From assembly GCF_030272615.1 (NCBI RefSeq), contig NC_081406.1, positions 230,696,896-230,760,895 on the forward strand: 64,000 bases of DNA, in the 5' to 3' direction. Below are positions 45,678 through 57,602 of this stretch, in pieces. Below the pieces are notes generated by a model, which did no database searches, was not told the origin of the DNA, and worked only from the letters and a program-made list of their open reading frames with translations. A program made the position numbers and the translations under genes. Position 1 is the first letter of the stretch, and the number at the start of each line of letters is the position of its first letter. The stretch is from Cryptomeria japonica (taxonomy: Eukaryota > Streptophyta > Pinopsida > Cupressales > Cupressaceae).

Positions 45678-48600
45678 ATGGCATCCACCTCTGCAATTGA
45701 ATACATAGAAAACCCTACTGTTGTTGAGGTAATAAAAAGACCTAGGCCCATATTTCAGTTAGTTCCTGAGATAGCAAAGAAGGATGATACCTTAGGTGCA
45801 TTTTCTCAAATTCCTAAGGGAGTTGTTCATGCTGAAGACCCTAGAATGTACATCCACTGCAACATTGAAGAGTTAGGAGATGAGGAAATCAAAACCATGT
45901 ATAAAACCGTGATATGTGATAACACCGACAATGTTAAAAGATGAACACAAGATTATTGAAACCCTAGGATTTACAGAAATCCTTAGCATTCCTGAATTTC
46001 CTAAGGATGTGATTAGGATAGTCTTAAGTAGAGTACATGGAGAATTTTTCTGGTTAGATGCAATCCATAAGATCACCAAGGAAGTTGTGAAAGTTGTCAC
46101 AGGGTTACCGACCATTGGTAAAAGGCCAGATAAAACCAAGAAGGTTCCCAATGACCTAGTTACAAAACAAACTGGTGCAACATTTGACAAGAGATCTCTA
46201 AGGGTTAATGATGTAAAAGATATCAATGTGAGATTCATCAGTATGATATTAGGTTATAAAGCCACTCATGCTAATAGACTTAATTTAGTTTCAAGTTTAT
46301 GCATTAAGAGTGCTTATGATATGGTAACAGACAATGCAAAAATTGACATGTGTGAATGGTTAAAGGATGAACTAATTGACAACCTTGGAAAAATCAAGAA
46401 GGACAAGAAAGGAACTTTCAGATTTGGAAATTTGTTAGTATGCCTAATGCTACACATAACAAAATAGGTTCCCGGTATAGGTTATAAAGAACTTGGATAT
46501 GACATACTGGTAGGAAAACAATTGACTGAACTATTCATTAACATGGGTGAGAACAAGGAAAACAATATTGATGACTTCTTTCAAGCATTAAAGACCAAAA
46601 TGAAGAAAAGAGTAAGGTTATCTCAGAAAATAGTAGACAAATACAAAGATGATATATGCTTTGTTATTAAGAAAGATGAAATCTAGATGGAAGCAGTCAT
46701 CCCAAGGACAATTTGGGTAATCAAGATGGGCTATGAAACAGATGATCACATAGTTGAAACATATGCTAAAGCACTTCTGGAAGCCCCCAATGAACCTAAG
46801 GAAGAAGTATTTGGTAGTGTTGAGACTATAGAAAGCCAAATACAATCAAAGAAAAGAGTAAAGAAGGTTGAGGCATTTGTAAGGAAAGGGTCCAGACAAG
46901 CAAAAGCCATTAAGAAAGATGTATTAAAGAAAACTGGCATAACAGAGGATGAGTTGGCAACTCCACAACCTAAAACTCATCTATCACCAGTAGGTACCTC
47001 TTCGGAAGGTGACATGCCAACAACTTTTAAAAGAGTTGTAAGAAAAAGAGATCCCTCACCGACAACCACACCTTCACCTAGAAGAACAAGGCAAAAGCAA
47101 CAAGCAGTGAGATCTCTGGTTAGAAAGGCCACACCAGAGAGGACGCTGATACCTAAGAAGAAGAAAAGGACAAACAGAGACTTGACCCCTCTTGATGTAC
47201 TACTAAATGAAATCACAAAGGAAGGAAAACTGAAGAACATAGAGAAAATTTATGACACTCTAACAGCTGATGAGAAAGAGAAAGTTGAGAATAGTGTTAT
47301 ATTGCATATGGACATGTACAAGAAATTCTTGATGGAAGTAGTAAATGAAATTCCTGATGAATTATTCAAAAGACTTGAGGCCAGAAGGCAAGCAATGATA
47401 GAATTAGATAAGAAAATAAAAATTGAGAAGCTACTTGCTGTATATCCGGTAAACTCTCCAAAAGAAATTGATGATTTGATTGCTCAAGCAAACCAGTCAG
47501 TATTCTCTACTGCACACCGACATATTTCACTAATGGCAGGATGGGTTAATGAAGTGATAGAGGAAACAGAAGATGGATGGGATATATTCCTAGTTGACAA
47601 AGAAAAACAAGAAGAGTACAAGAACCCTAAACCTATAAAGGTATATCAGAAAGACAGAGACAAGGGGAAAGGTAAAGTTGGTGGACCACCAAGCATCAAA
47701 GTTAAAGACAACTTACCCCCACCTTCTTTAAGTACTCCACCGGTGAAAACAACAACTACTGAAGATCAACCGGCAGTCGAGAGTATGGATGTAGAGGATA
47801 ATAATCCTAATTCTGAAGTCCTATACACTATGGATGTTGATACTCAGAAGATCAACATAGTAGTAGATAAAGATACAACTGAAAAGTCAGATATGGCTAA
47901 TGAGCCTCGGGCAACAGGGAAAATAGAGAAATTGGCAGAAGATATAGAGAAAAAGGTAGAAACTGAGTCACAGACAAAGACAACACAACATACAGAGAAA
48001 CCAACAGAGCTAAAGGCTCCGGAACAACATCAACCAAAATAGGTACATAAGGAAACAATGCCACCGGTAACCAGAGAAGTACGAAAACCAGTGCTTAAAG
48101 AAATGCAGACACAAACTGACCTATCAGAGGTCAATACAAGATTGGTAACTTCCACTAGTACTTAGATTGTTGGATCATCATCAGCATTCAAATCAACAAA
48201 TGTGACTCAGGTATTACTTGATTCTATCAAGAAAATAACTGACTGTAGCTCACAGGCTTACAAAGCAATTGATGATTCTATACCAATTTTGAATGTAATT
48301 GCACCTAACTGTAATATAGATAACAAAGATTCTTTAGGACAATTGGATACATCGTGTAAATATATCTCAGAAAATATTGAGAAAATAAAGGAAGAATCAG
48401 TGAAGGATAAGGTAGAGATTGAAAAGCAGAAATTCTTTGATGAGGAAATAAAGAAGTGTAATAGAGATTTTGACACACTTCTACCCGAATTATGTAGTTT
48501 GTTGAAAGAATACAAAAATTTATACAAAAATACCTGTAAAACAAACTTTTTGACTATAGATATTGACAAGAAAATAAACAAGGCACAAGATGAGATAAAT

Positions 48601-48936
48601 AGACTTGCAGACAGCTTTGTCAACTCACCTAATACACTATTAGTTTTTGAAGAGAAGATAGCAAATTTTGAGGAAGAACTACTCAAATTGGAAAGAGAGA
48701 AAGAAAGGATAATAAACAAGGAAAAACATTTGAGATCTAAACTAAGTCCAAGATTGCACTATTTAGCATCTCTGGGGAAGGAAATTTCTGAGGCATTAAC
48801 ACAGGGAAGCAAAACACTGGCAGAGCATTTGTAGCATCTCACCAGTACAGTGAAGAGAACTGAGACAACAATAAAAGATAGTAAGAAGTTTATGGATAGT
48901 ATAAACTTGATTTTGGGAGATCTTTTCAAATTATAA
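45678..48936 (+). pseudogene. ORF2 of copy 2: ~1,086-codon protein of unknown function
   Basis: Starts MASTSAIEYIENPTVVEV at 45678. One frameshift lies at 45900-45945; from 45916 a single phase runs to TAA at 48934. Its only internal stops are five TAGs at 46465, 46684, 48040, 48163 and 48832. Regions: N-terminal globular part to ~residue 330, with VHGEFFWLDAIHKITKEVVK, VTGLPTIGKRP, and NRLNLVSSLCIKSAYDMV; a basic, Pro/Ser/Lys-rich middle with RRTRQKQQ and KKKKRTNRD, possibly a nuclear localisation signal; an acidic linker; and a C-terminal coiled coil ending EREKERIINKEKHLRSKL with SPRLHYL. No signal peptide or membrane segment. Conservation with copy 1, whose LTRs differ greatly, argues that the protein was kept under selection. 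The function is unknown; a targeting, nuclear or capsid-accessory role is speculation. Confidence 0.82.
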
Positions 48937-49164
48937 CCACCCAAATACAAGGTTGAGTTTATGGATAGCTGAACCTACAAACTCTACTGACATCTTGACA
49001 ACCTTTGTCATTGATGCCAAAGGGGGAGTAGTGGGATGAGAAAGTTCAAAACACAGGAATCATATACTCAGGGGGAGCTCTCACATTTTTGGTAACATTT
49101 TTTTTTTTGACTCCACACTTTTGAACACTTTTTGAAATTTCTCATGAGTGTTGCCATCAATGTC

Positions 49165-49176
49165 AAAGGGGGAGAT
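49165..49176 (+). promoter_or_regulatory. Polypurine tract of copy 2
   Basis: AAAGGGGGAGAT directly before the 3' LTR. TTGCCATCAATG (49151-49162) just upstream is the exact reverse complement of CATTGATGGCAA inside the LTR (49229-49240). Confidence 0.95.
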
Positions 49177-49763
49177 TGTTGGCATATGCACACTCCAATG
49201 AGACATTGTATGTGATTGAAGGTTTTGTCATTGATGGCAACCTTGCAATCCTATGGCACCGGCAAGACATTATACCGGCAAAGCATTACACCGACAAGAT
49301 AGTGCATCGGCATCAGCAAATCACACTCTACACCGACACTGACACAGAAGAAAGAAAGTATACCGGCACTGCGGCCGACAGGATTTTTGTTATACAATAT
49401 TTTGTTTATTATTGTAAGCCAACTTGGCAAATTGTAAAATGACTCTTATATATAAAGGAGATCATTGTAGACATTTGTAATAATGATGGAGGAGCATAAA
49501 AGAAAATATTAGGCAGACCTAATGTGCGAAATATAGGTCAAGGGGTATATGTAAAGAATAGAGTAGGAACCGGTACTGAATCTAGCATTGAAGATGCTAT
49601 TGTAAAGCAGTACAAGTTATTGGATTAGTATAATCCTTATTGTAAGTCAGTGTGACTTCCAATTGAGCAGTGAGCTCTAGGCAGTTGGCCTTCCTGCATG
49701 TGCAGGCCCCTATTATATTGATTCACGCCCCCCCCCCTCCCAGTATCTGTGGGACCCCTAACA
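49177..49763 (+). repeat. 3' LTR of copy 2
   Basis: TGTTGGCATATGCACACTCC to GGGACCCCTAACA, followed by the CCTTC duplication. 587 bp against 585 bp in the 5' copy. Confidence 0.95.
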
Positions 49764-50557
49764 CCTTCAACCATGCATTCATGAATGAAAAACATAAACT
49801 AAGGAAACACATAAACCACAAGACATGCATACGTAGGTGACATTTTAGTAGGTTAGTGGTTAGTAATTTCCCTTATTATCTATTAGTTACATATACATGG
49901 TGACCTCTTGTCACATTTATGACAGTAGACCTCATTGGTCTTGTACATATCTTACATAGCTTAAATATCTTAATCATGAAACTATATTGGTCATTTATAA
50001 TAATGCAATAATACAACATACATCAATGCATAAGATTTTACAATATCAAGATATGAATCTCTTTATTCAGTACATTCAACATTAAAGGTAATATTTTATT
50101 ATTCAAAATCCCCTGCTTCAATTATATTATAATTTTTATTATTGACTTCCTAAATTGATTTTTTTTTTAAATGTGTGTGTGTGTACACAGGTTATATTTT
50201 GTGAATGGTTGTTGACAAGCTAGAAGACCCCTCCTCGATCATATGTTTGTCTTCAATGGTCGACTCTACATTCACCTCACACTCAACAAGGTCGTCAAAT
50301 CATCTTGATAAAAATAATCTCAAATTTCATCATCACATAATTAACATGTCATTATCATCATTAAATAGCATCATAAAATCATTAAATTAACACCATCACA
50401 TAATAATCATTATTAAAATATCATTCATCATCATATTAAAATGTCATTAGTAGCATAATATCGTCAACACTTCTAATATCATCAAAATATAAAGATGTTA
50501 TTGTGTATAAATGTCTAATTTAAGGTAGAATTATTAATCTAAATTTGGGTCAAGACA

Positions 50558-51363
50558 TATTATATTGTGAAAGAATAAATTTGATCATGTATGTTACATG
50601 GAAAACACACACGATGTGTAACCATCAAACTTGTCAAGAAATGGAAACAATAATAGTATACCCATTAAATTTCATGATTAAAAATTAGGAGCTTCAAATA
50701 AAAGAAGAAAATCTATTTTTTTCGCATTCTATTTAATGATTTTTGCATTATAAAGTGAGAGAGATCATTGAAATGAAACCTTCAATGCCATAGAGAGAAA
50801 TGATGACAAAATAAAGCAAAATGCAGGTACGAAGGAGCAAAAATCCATCATTGAATATCCAAATTGCAAGGAGGGAGGATATGCAATGATTACCTAGGCA
50901 AAGACAGTGAATATTTGCAAGGTCAATGCAGAGCTTGTCGCAAGAAGAAACAGGTACCAGTGAAAAATAAATTTAGGGCATGTAATGCCTACCAAAATAC
51001 CCTAGAGAAACTAATGATCTAACATACTAAATGGAGATTAAAAAAAATAACCATATAAGGCTACACATCATATCATCTAATCCATATGAATTAACATTCA
51101 ATAGCATTTAAGCATAAAGAATATAAACCATTCCACATAAGTACATTAACCAATTACGAAAGTGGAATAAATATCACAAATCATTACAACCATCTCTCTC
51201 TAGGTTACTTTAACGTCATTTCTTAATTAATTGACCTAAGAAATAACATTCTACTCTCTTGACTACATATTAATTAATCCTTAATCTCAATCAAATGCAA
51301 CTTATATATATTTCCTTCCATTACGACATGCAACCTACTTGATTATTTAACCGTTATGATATG
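50558..51363. other. No gene seen
   Basis: Right flank of the Gypsy element. One unit of the 42-bp minisatellite at ~50770-50810 and otherwise unassigned AT-rich DNA. Confidence 0.5.
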
Positions 51364-52594
51364 TGTAGCATCCTAAAATTGCGACACTTGCAATTTCGAC
51401 CGCATTTGGGTCTTCACGATGGCGACGCAACATGCAACCTGAATGGAGACCCCGAAACCTGATTATGACACTGAAAACTGCATTTTCTTGCACCCTGGCC
51501 TGAACCTCCTTTGCACCCTACTGTCCCGGGAGGTGGGACCAGAGCGCCCAGCGCCCTGGTCCTTCAGGACCAAGGCGCCCAGCGCCCTGGTCCCTGGGTC
51601 CTATTTTGGGCCCGATCTCTTTTTGACTTCGGGTCTTTATGTTTGCAAATTGGAAATTATCTTTCCTGGTCGGCCTAAGGTCGGGAAAATTAGTCTATCA
51701 GCCCTAAATGACAAGTATATAAACTACATTTTCCTCTTTCATTTGATATGATGGAAAAAGCGTGGAAACTATACTCAAGCATTCAAGCATTCAAGCATTC
51801 CTTCAAGCAATTGATCATTTCAAGTCTCCATTCAAGGCTAAGTGTTGCATTCAAGACAAGGATTCAACCATTGAAGAGGAGATCACTTACAACATACTAC
51901 TACAACATACAACATACAACATCTATACCTTCGCACATAAGGATACAAACATCCTTACAACAAGGTATTAGTACTTGTTTTACATTACAGACATTTACAT
52001 TTACAGCATTGCTCATTTCTTGGTTAATTCCAAAACTGGGGTTTGACCTAAAGGCAAACCCCTAATCCCTAACCCCCCAATCGTCTTCGCTTTTCTATAT
52101 GTAGGTTGCAGGTACACGGCTGAAATTGAAGATCTGGAATCCTTGTGCAGAGACGAACAGATCCCTCTTCGTTTCGCGGATTTTTCGGAGGACCGTGGCT
52201 CTCGGGCGCCATCGTCCTGGCAACTTTCGCTCAAATTTGCAGGACAGCGCCGTATCGACATTTTACTGCTAATTCCAGCTCCGCAGCTTCATACTGTATT
52301 CCTATCTCAGTTTATAAGTGAATCTTTCTCACTTTCTATGCATTCCTAGCTTAATTCTTCTATGCACATTCTTTACAAAAGAGGGTAGCCTTGCTGTCAT
52401 AACCCTTGAAACTCATTTAGCATCCAATCTTGCATTGCGTGGGATTGGATCTTGTGGGTTTCAACCCCTCTTTTGAATGTAAAGTCTCTCCCCTAAGTGA
52501 AAACCATCAACCCTAGAGTGAATCTCCCTTCTCTCTCCTTGGAGTTGGAAGAGGGGAGAGCAACTAGGGTTCGATCGCGATTTTCCGCTTTACA
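51364..52594 (+). repeat. Solo LTR (1,231 bp) with ATATG target duplication
   Basis: TGTAGCATCCTAAAATTGCG to GATTTTCCGCTTTACA, flanked by ATATG on both sides (51359-51363 and 52595-52599). Neither a primer site nor a polypurine tract adjoins it, so it is the product of LTR-LTR recombination. GC content is clearly higher than the surroundings. GGCGCCCAGCGCCCTGGTCC-type words are directly repeated at ~51544-51590 with a TCCTTCAGGACCAAGG palindrome between them. A TATA box (TATATAAA) lies at 51716-51723 and gives the plus orientation. The frames inside are not coding. Confidence 0.93.
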
Positions 52595-55500
52595 ATATGC
52601 ACTCTACTCTATCATCTACCTAACATGATATGCTTACTCTTTCAATACAAGACTAATCTATTTCCTTGAGTTCATTTTATAATCCAAATCCAAATGTGCA
52701 TAATTCCTTAACCCTTTCCTATCTACATGGTCATTATCCATCTATGATAATAATACAATAATGCACAAACATAATCAACTTTACTTAACTACCTTGACCA
52801 TACTATACATGCATCCCTATTCCTAACATGATCATTTCCTTAACGAAATCTTCAAATGAATAATGCAAGAATCCTAATGCTTTCCTTAGAAACATGCCAT
52901 GCTTAATTTCCTATCTTTCCAATGCAATCCACTTTTATGACATCATTACCTAACATGATATTAATTAACAACCACAATTCCTACATTATGAGTATTCCAT
53001 TCTCTAAAGTTCTTCCAAATATTAATCTACCTCCTAATTGAGAACCATGAAATTTACTTCTAAACTACTACAATAATAACAACATAAATCAATTTCCTTC
53101 CAAATCTAAATCTATTACAAAGTCGGAATTTTCATGAAACCATTTACTTTAATCATACAGGATCATCACCATACATCTCATAGTCTAATTATTACAAATC
53201 ATGTCATAATCCTAGGATACCAACTACAATACAATTGCAATTACAATCATATGAATAATACATCATGAGCATTGCTCATTCCCAATACATGATCCATCTA
53301 CATATTTTACATGATAATACATTAAATGTTTCCAAGATATCCATTACATAAATCTGCTACAAGAAACATCCATATGTTGCTATGAAGAAGAGTATCCACA
53401 TTCATGCATGAAGAATCCAAGAATATCCCAATGGTTGAAAATAACCAACCACTCGACCATGTGGAACCAATGGAACCACCTCCCATGCTAGGAGATGACA
53501 CAAAGTCCCAACACACACTCTAGACCTAAGCTGACACCTAACAACCAAAGAGATGAAACAATACAAGGACTCTCAAGAAAGGACCAACCACAAGTGATCA
53601 CAAGAAGAAACTCACAAAGGCTTACAAATCATCAAATCATAAATACACATCAACAAGGTGAAACATGTAGGGGTGGAGTGTCACCACATGTTATCCTCCA
53701 AAATATAGAAACACAACCCTCCAAACCATAACCCGAATAGATATATGGAGCCAACTCAACCTATGAGAGAATCAAGGAGAGTTTGACTTACCACCGCAGT
53801 GGCCTTCCCAAGCTTATCCTAAAACATCCTCCCTAGGATCAAGTCATGGGGCTCAACTATTAATTATCTTGATTAGGTGATCATATATATCAACCCATCA
53901 ATTTATTATTACATTATCACTTGATTACAATATGGTAAACTTCCAATGTGCCCTAGTGGTCTAGACTTCATGCATCCTTACAAGAAACCTCATACAAGCC
54001 TATCTCTCATGACCCCAATCATCACAAGGAAGCCCACTCCCCCTAACATGTTACCAAAACAAAATCACAACAAGAGGCTCATAATCAACATGTAAATCTT
54101 AAAGCCATAAGTTCCATCATGCAACCATAACTCATGCATGATCATCCAATTGCCGCAATGCCAAGTAAACAAGTAAAGAGAATCATAGAAAAATAATGCA
54201 TCAATGGCCACAAAAAGGCTATAAAAAATTGTCCAATATGTGAAATGAGAACCAACAACAAAACACATCAACTTGCTGATCCAAAATCAATAAAACAATC
54301 CTCCCTATCATGGCTTCTCAAGATGAAGAAAGCACAAAACCTTAACAATGAAACTTATCAACATATAGAAGAAAAATCCACATAAAAATATTAAATCAAA
54401 GCTGGAAAATATCAACAGACCTCCACAAATACCTCTGGTACAAAATCAAAACCAAAAAACTAAAATAAATTGAGCAAATTGATCAAAATACATATATTGG
54501 GTAGTTTAGCGCATCTGTTGCGCAGTGCAGTGCATACACCCAGTCAGACAACGCATATACCAATACATACAACACATGCGCACAATCTAAAATCGCATAC
54601 ACAAATTTAAACATCACATATAATATGAAATAGCACATTTTCCCAAACAGACAACACATTTGTAATGCTTTCAATGCATATACATAGGGTTTCAATGCAT
54701 TTACCTCAAATGTAGACACAGAAAGATAAAATTTGTGACAAGGATATAAAATCCAAGACATCACAAAATATTACAAATGAGGGCTTAAAGGAATGCCCAG
54801 ACAATACAAATTGAATGAAATAAACATTACTTGAAATCATTGACCATATTGAAAGATATATTGAAATACGACTTCAAGGCAATAATACAAAATATATTCA
54901 AAAGATATACAGAGAGACTCACAGAGAGCCTAATAATACTCATCAACAATCCCAAACCAAAAGGGAGACCAAAATACACATCTAAATAATCAATGAGTTG
55001 ACTCGGGGAAGATTTACAAATGAACATATGCAGAGTCGTGTGTATGGCAAAACTAACCACACAGATATTTTCCCCTTCCCTAAGTTTAAACCATACAATA
55101 AAATTTATGCAAGGAAATATTTCTCTTCCAACTATATAAAATTTAAATAAAATATTATCTTCTCAAACATATTCCCGCACACAAACATTTGCAGACATGA
55201 CAAATACAGGAAAAAAAAATAGAAACAAGAGAAGGACACCACTAACCTATAGCCAAAAGCATTGGAAGAAAGTTGTAAAAGCACCCACACAAAAATCCAG
55301 CAAACTCCAAGGCCAAAATTCAAGCTCAAAATAATATTTTGCAGAATAAAACTTAAAGAAGGTAACCTGGCAATAAGCTCGGGCTACCAAATAAAAAGGA
55401 ATACCAAGCCTAAACCCTAGCCTCCAAACCAAAACCCTAGCCTCAAAATCAACCAATGAGAATAAAGGGTAGGTGAAGAAAATATTAAAAACATATTTAT

Positions 55501-55999
55501 AATTATAAGTGGGATGTAAAAAGATATATTATAAGATACTTTATTACCCCAACATAATTAATAATTAAACTATATAAAATAACTATAGGTTATGATTAAA
55601 TAAATAAATCAAATGGGGATTCATAAATAAATAATTCAAATAACCATGACAATAATTGTGTGCAAAATTGTAGTGATTAATCCATTAATAAGCATAGAAA
55701 ACACACATACACCATGAAACATTATATTGAGGAAAATGAAAATAAACAATTTAAAAACTCCCCAATGTCGTCTCATCCCTCCCCAGTCTTGAGGAATTTT
55801 CTGGTTCATTTGGTGGCTCTCAGATGCATGATTTTTGACAAAGTGAATACCCAAGAAACGGGAATTGATATGCAAGCTAAGATGCAAAGAGCTAATCTAT
55901 TTCTATGCAAATCTACACTATGATGATTAAGCTATCATGAAAGCCATTATTACAATGATTCTATACTACTTTAATGCTATGATAACTATGATTGCTAAA
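52595..55999. other. No gene seen; AT-rich repeat-derived DNA
   Basis: Long stretch without a coding match on either strand. A CCCTAGCCTCCAAACC / CCCTAGCCTC repeat near 55415-55445 has a telo-box-like AAACCCTAG. The frames at 54483-54764 and 54827-55060 are low-complexity and have no domain features. Confidence 0.45.
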
Positions 56000-57602
56000 A
56001 ATATTGATATAATACTGACAAAATGTTGATAATGATGCTAAGGGTCCTCTCATAGCCAAAAGAGGGGGCATTTATAAGATTTTCATGACCAGAGGTGAGG
56101 TGGCAAGAATGAACAGTGCAGATTCAGTCTGGATAAATCGATGGTTGAGATTGAAAAATTTGGAACGAGGTTCAGGAGATGGACACTTGTCATTCCTAAG
56201 GAGACAAGTGACAAAGAATCTCCAACCATATGCCAACAAAGGGGCAATTGGCATGGGGATGAGAGACATGTGGCATAAGTGTCATGTGTCTCCAAGGGAG
56301 GGTGGAGACTACAAAAATGGTTAGGATAAGAGGTTGGAGAGGATAGGATTAGTTAAATTGTGGTTAGGCTAGGGGTTGGTTAGAAGAAGGTTAGGAGTTA
56401 GGACACGTGCTTAAATTTGAATTTAAAATTCAAATTTAATGGGGAGGGAATAATTAAATAAACAAATTAACTAAATTCATTTACTTAATTAGGAAATAGA
56501 AGAAATTGATTTTGGTAGGATGAATTAAGAAAATGAACTATATAAACAAATTGTTTAATTCATTTATATAGTAGAAAAATAAAAGTCATTAATTAAATAT
56601 TTTTCGTATTTAATTAATTCAGTTCAAAAAAAAATTGCTCGTTGTTGCTGATTTGGTTAGACAAGATGCCCTAGACATTGATTGATAAATGACAGATGCG
56701 AAATGCCCCCTCGGGAGATAAATCAGAAAATTTTGAACTTATAAGATTTTTCGCGATTTTTGAAATTTTTAAAATTTTTGGATTTTTAGAGATTTTTAAT
56801 TTTTCGATTGATCTCCCGATAAAAGATTTTAAATTTTTGCCCCAACTCATGCAATTTTTGATTGAATTTTCTAAAAAGTGATTAAAAGAGATTTTTAAAA
56901 ATTAAATGGGATAAAAGCATCCCACTAAAATGCCATTTAGCCCCTTTTAAAGAAAAAGTGACCCCATTTCTCCCCTCATTTTCATTTGTGCATTTTGAAA
57001 GTTTAAAAGTGGAGCTTCGAAGCCAAGATGGTGATTCCACATGAAGAGCATCGATTTGAGAGAGTGCAACGATATCAGCGTCCTCCAGCCTATGGTCCAT
57101 TGGTACATACTTCGAAAAAACCATCTTTGTATGTTTTTGATGATTTTAGTATAATTTTAAATTGATTTTTTTGCTCGTTAGATTAATATTTTTTGATTCC
57201 ACAAGATGGGTTTTTAATTTTAGAAAATGGGCTTTTAGCATTTTTTTGTTTTTTTCGACATATAGGGGGGTTTGATTTTTGTTTTGATTGCTCTTTAGGG
57301 GCTTTTTTTCTTTTTTTTTTAAATTGCATTGGGATTTTTTTTTTGCTTTTAAGGCACCATTTCTAAAGCCGACGACGACCCCATGGGCGTCATCGCCAGT
57401 GTCTTGGGCACCAACGACAGCCTCATGGGTGTCGTCGTTGGCACCACGGGCATCGATAATGGCCCCATGAGTGTCGTCTCCAGTGCCATGAGCATCGACG
57501 ATGGCCCCATGGGCATTGTCGTTGGCATCATGGATGTCGAATCTAGCTCCGTGAGCACCGACATCGAATCCCACCTCCCCAAAAGCACTATAAAAATAAA
57601 AA
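56000..57602 (-). repeat. Probable 3' LTR region of a Tat-like Gypsy element
   Basis: On the minus strand a polypurine tract (57603-57614) is followed by TGTTTTTATTTTTATAGTGC at 57602, a plausible LTR start. The sequence to the left is LTR-like (T-rich runs, a GC-rich minisatellite, no protein). The left end is not located; 56000 is only a working limit. Confidence 0.4.
57366..57580 (-). repeat. GC-rich 30-bp minisatellite
   Basis: About seven units around GGCCCCATGGGCATTGTCGT and variants, in strong compositional contrast with AT-rich flanks. Because the unit is 30 bases, the minus strand stays open (57146-57619) and encodes a ten-residue repeat like GDDTHGAIID / NDNAHGAIVD. I treat this as a repeat in an LTR, not as a gene. 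Confidence 0.8.

Larger units (their letters stand above)
43561..49763 (+). mobile_element. Complete pol-less LTR retrotransposon, copy 2
   Basis: A 6.2-kb element with CCTTC target duplications (43556-43560 and 49764-49768), LTRs of 585 and 587 bp (about 25-30 differences by eye, ~95% alike), an intact TGGTATCAGAGC primer site, an AAAGGGGGAGAT polypurine tract and two reading frames. The 5.0-kb interior has only ORF1 (coiled coil, four CCHC knuckles) and ORF2 (~1,086 codons); no pol domains. It is younger than the Gypsy LTR it sits in. Its U5 end matches the Copia LTR at 62022-63072, which suggests a helper relationship. Confidence 0.93.
37174..50557 (-). mobile_element. Gypsy LTR element with two nested insertions
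   Basis: The LTR pair (37174-38469; 43059-43560 plus 49769-50557) is bounded by CATTA (37169-37173) and TATTA (50558-50562), a target duplication with one C/T change. The LTRs are 1,296 and ~1,291 bp after removing the insert and about 90% alike by eye. Order on the minus strand: 5' LTR (right), primer site, gag relic, non-coding interior, polypurine tract, 3' LTR (left). Only gag traces remain, so the element is non-autonomous or gutted. A Copia-type solo LTR (about 40360-41835) lies in the interior and the pol-less element copy 2 in the 5' LTR. Confidence 0.88.
43059..50557 (-). repeat. 5' LTR of the Gypsy element, split by copy 2
   Basis: 43059-43560 and 49769-50557 join to the full LTR when 43561-49763 and one CCTTC copy are removed: AATAATATCCTTC is followed by AACCATGCATTCATGAATG, exactly as in the intact left LTR near 37660-37685. 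Confidence 0.9.

Noticed and set aside
51443-52349. Frames of 68-105 codons in the GC-richer region
   Set aside because: They overlap one another on both strands inside a well-defined solo LTR.
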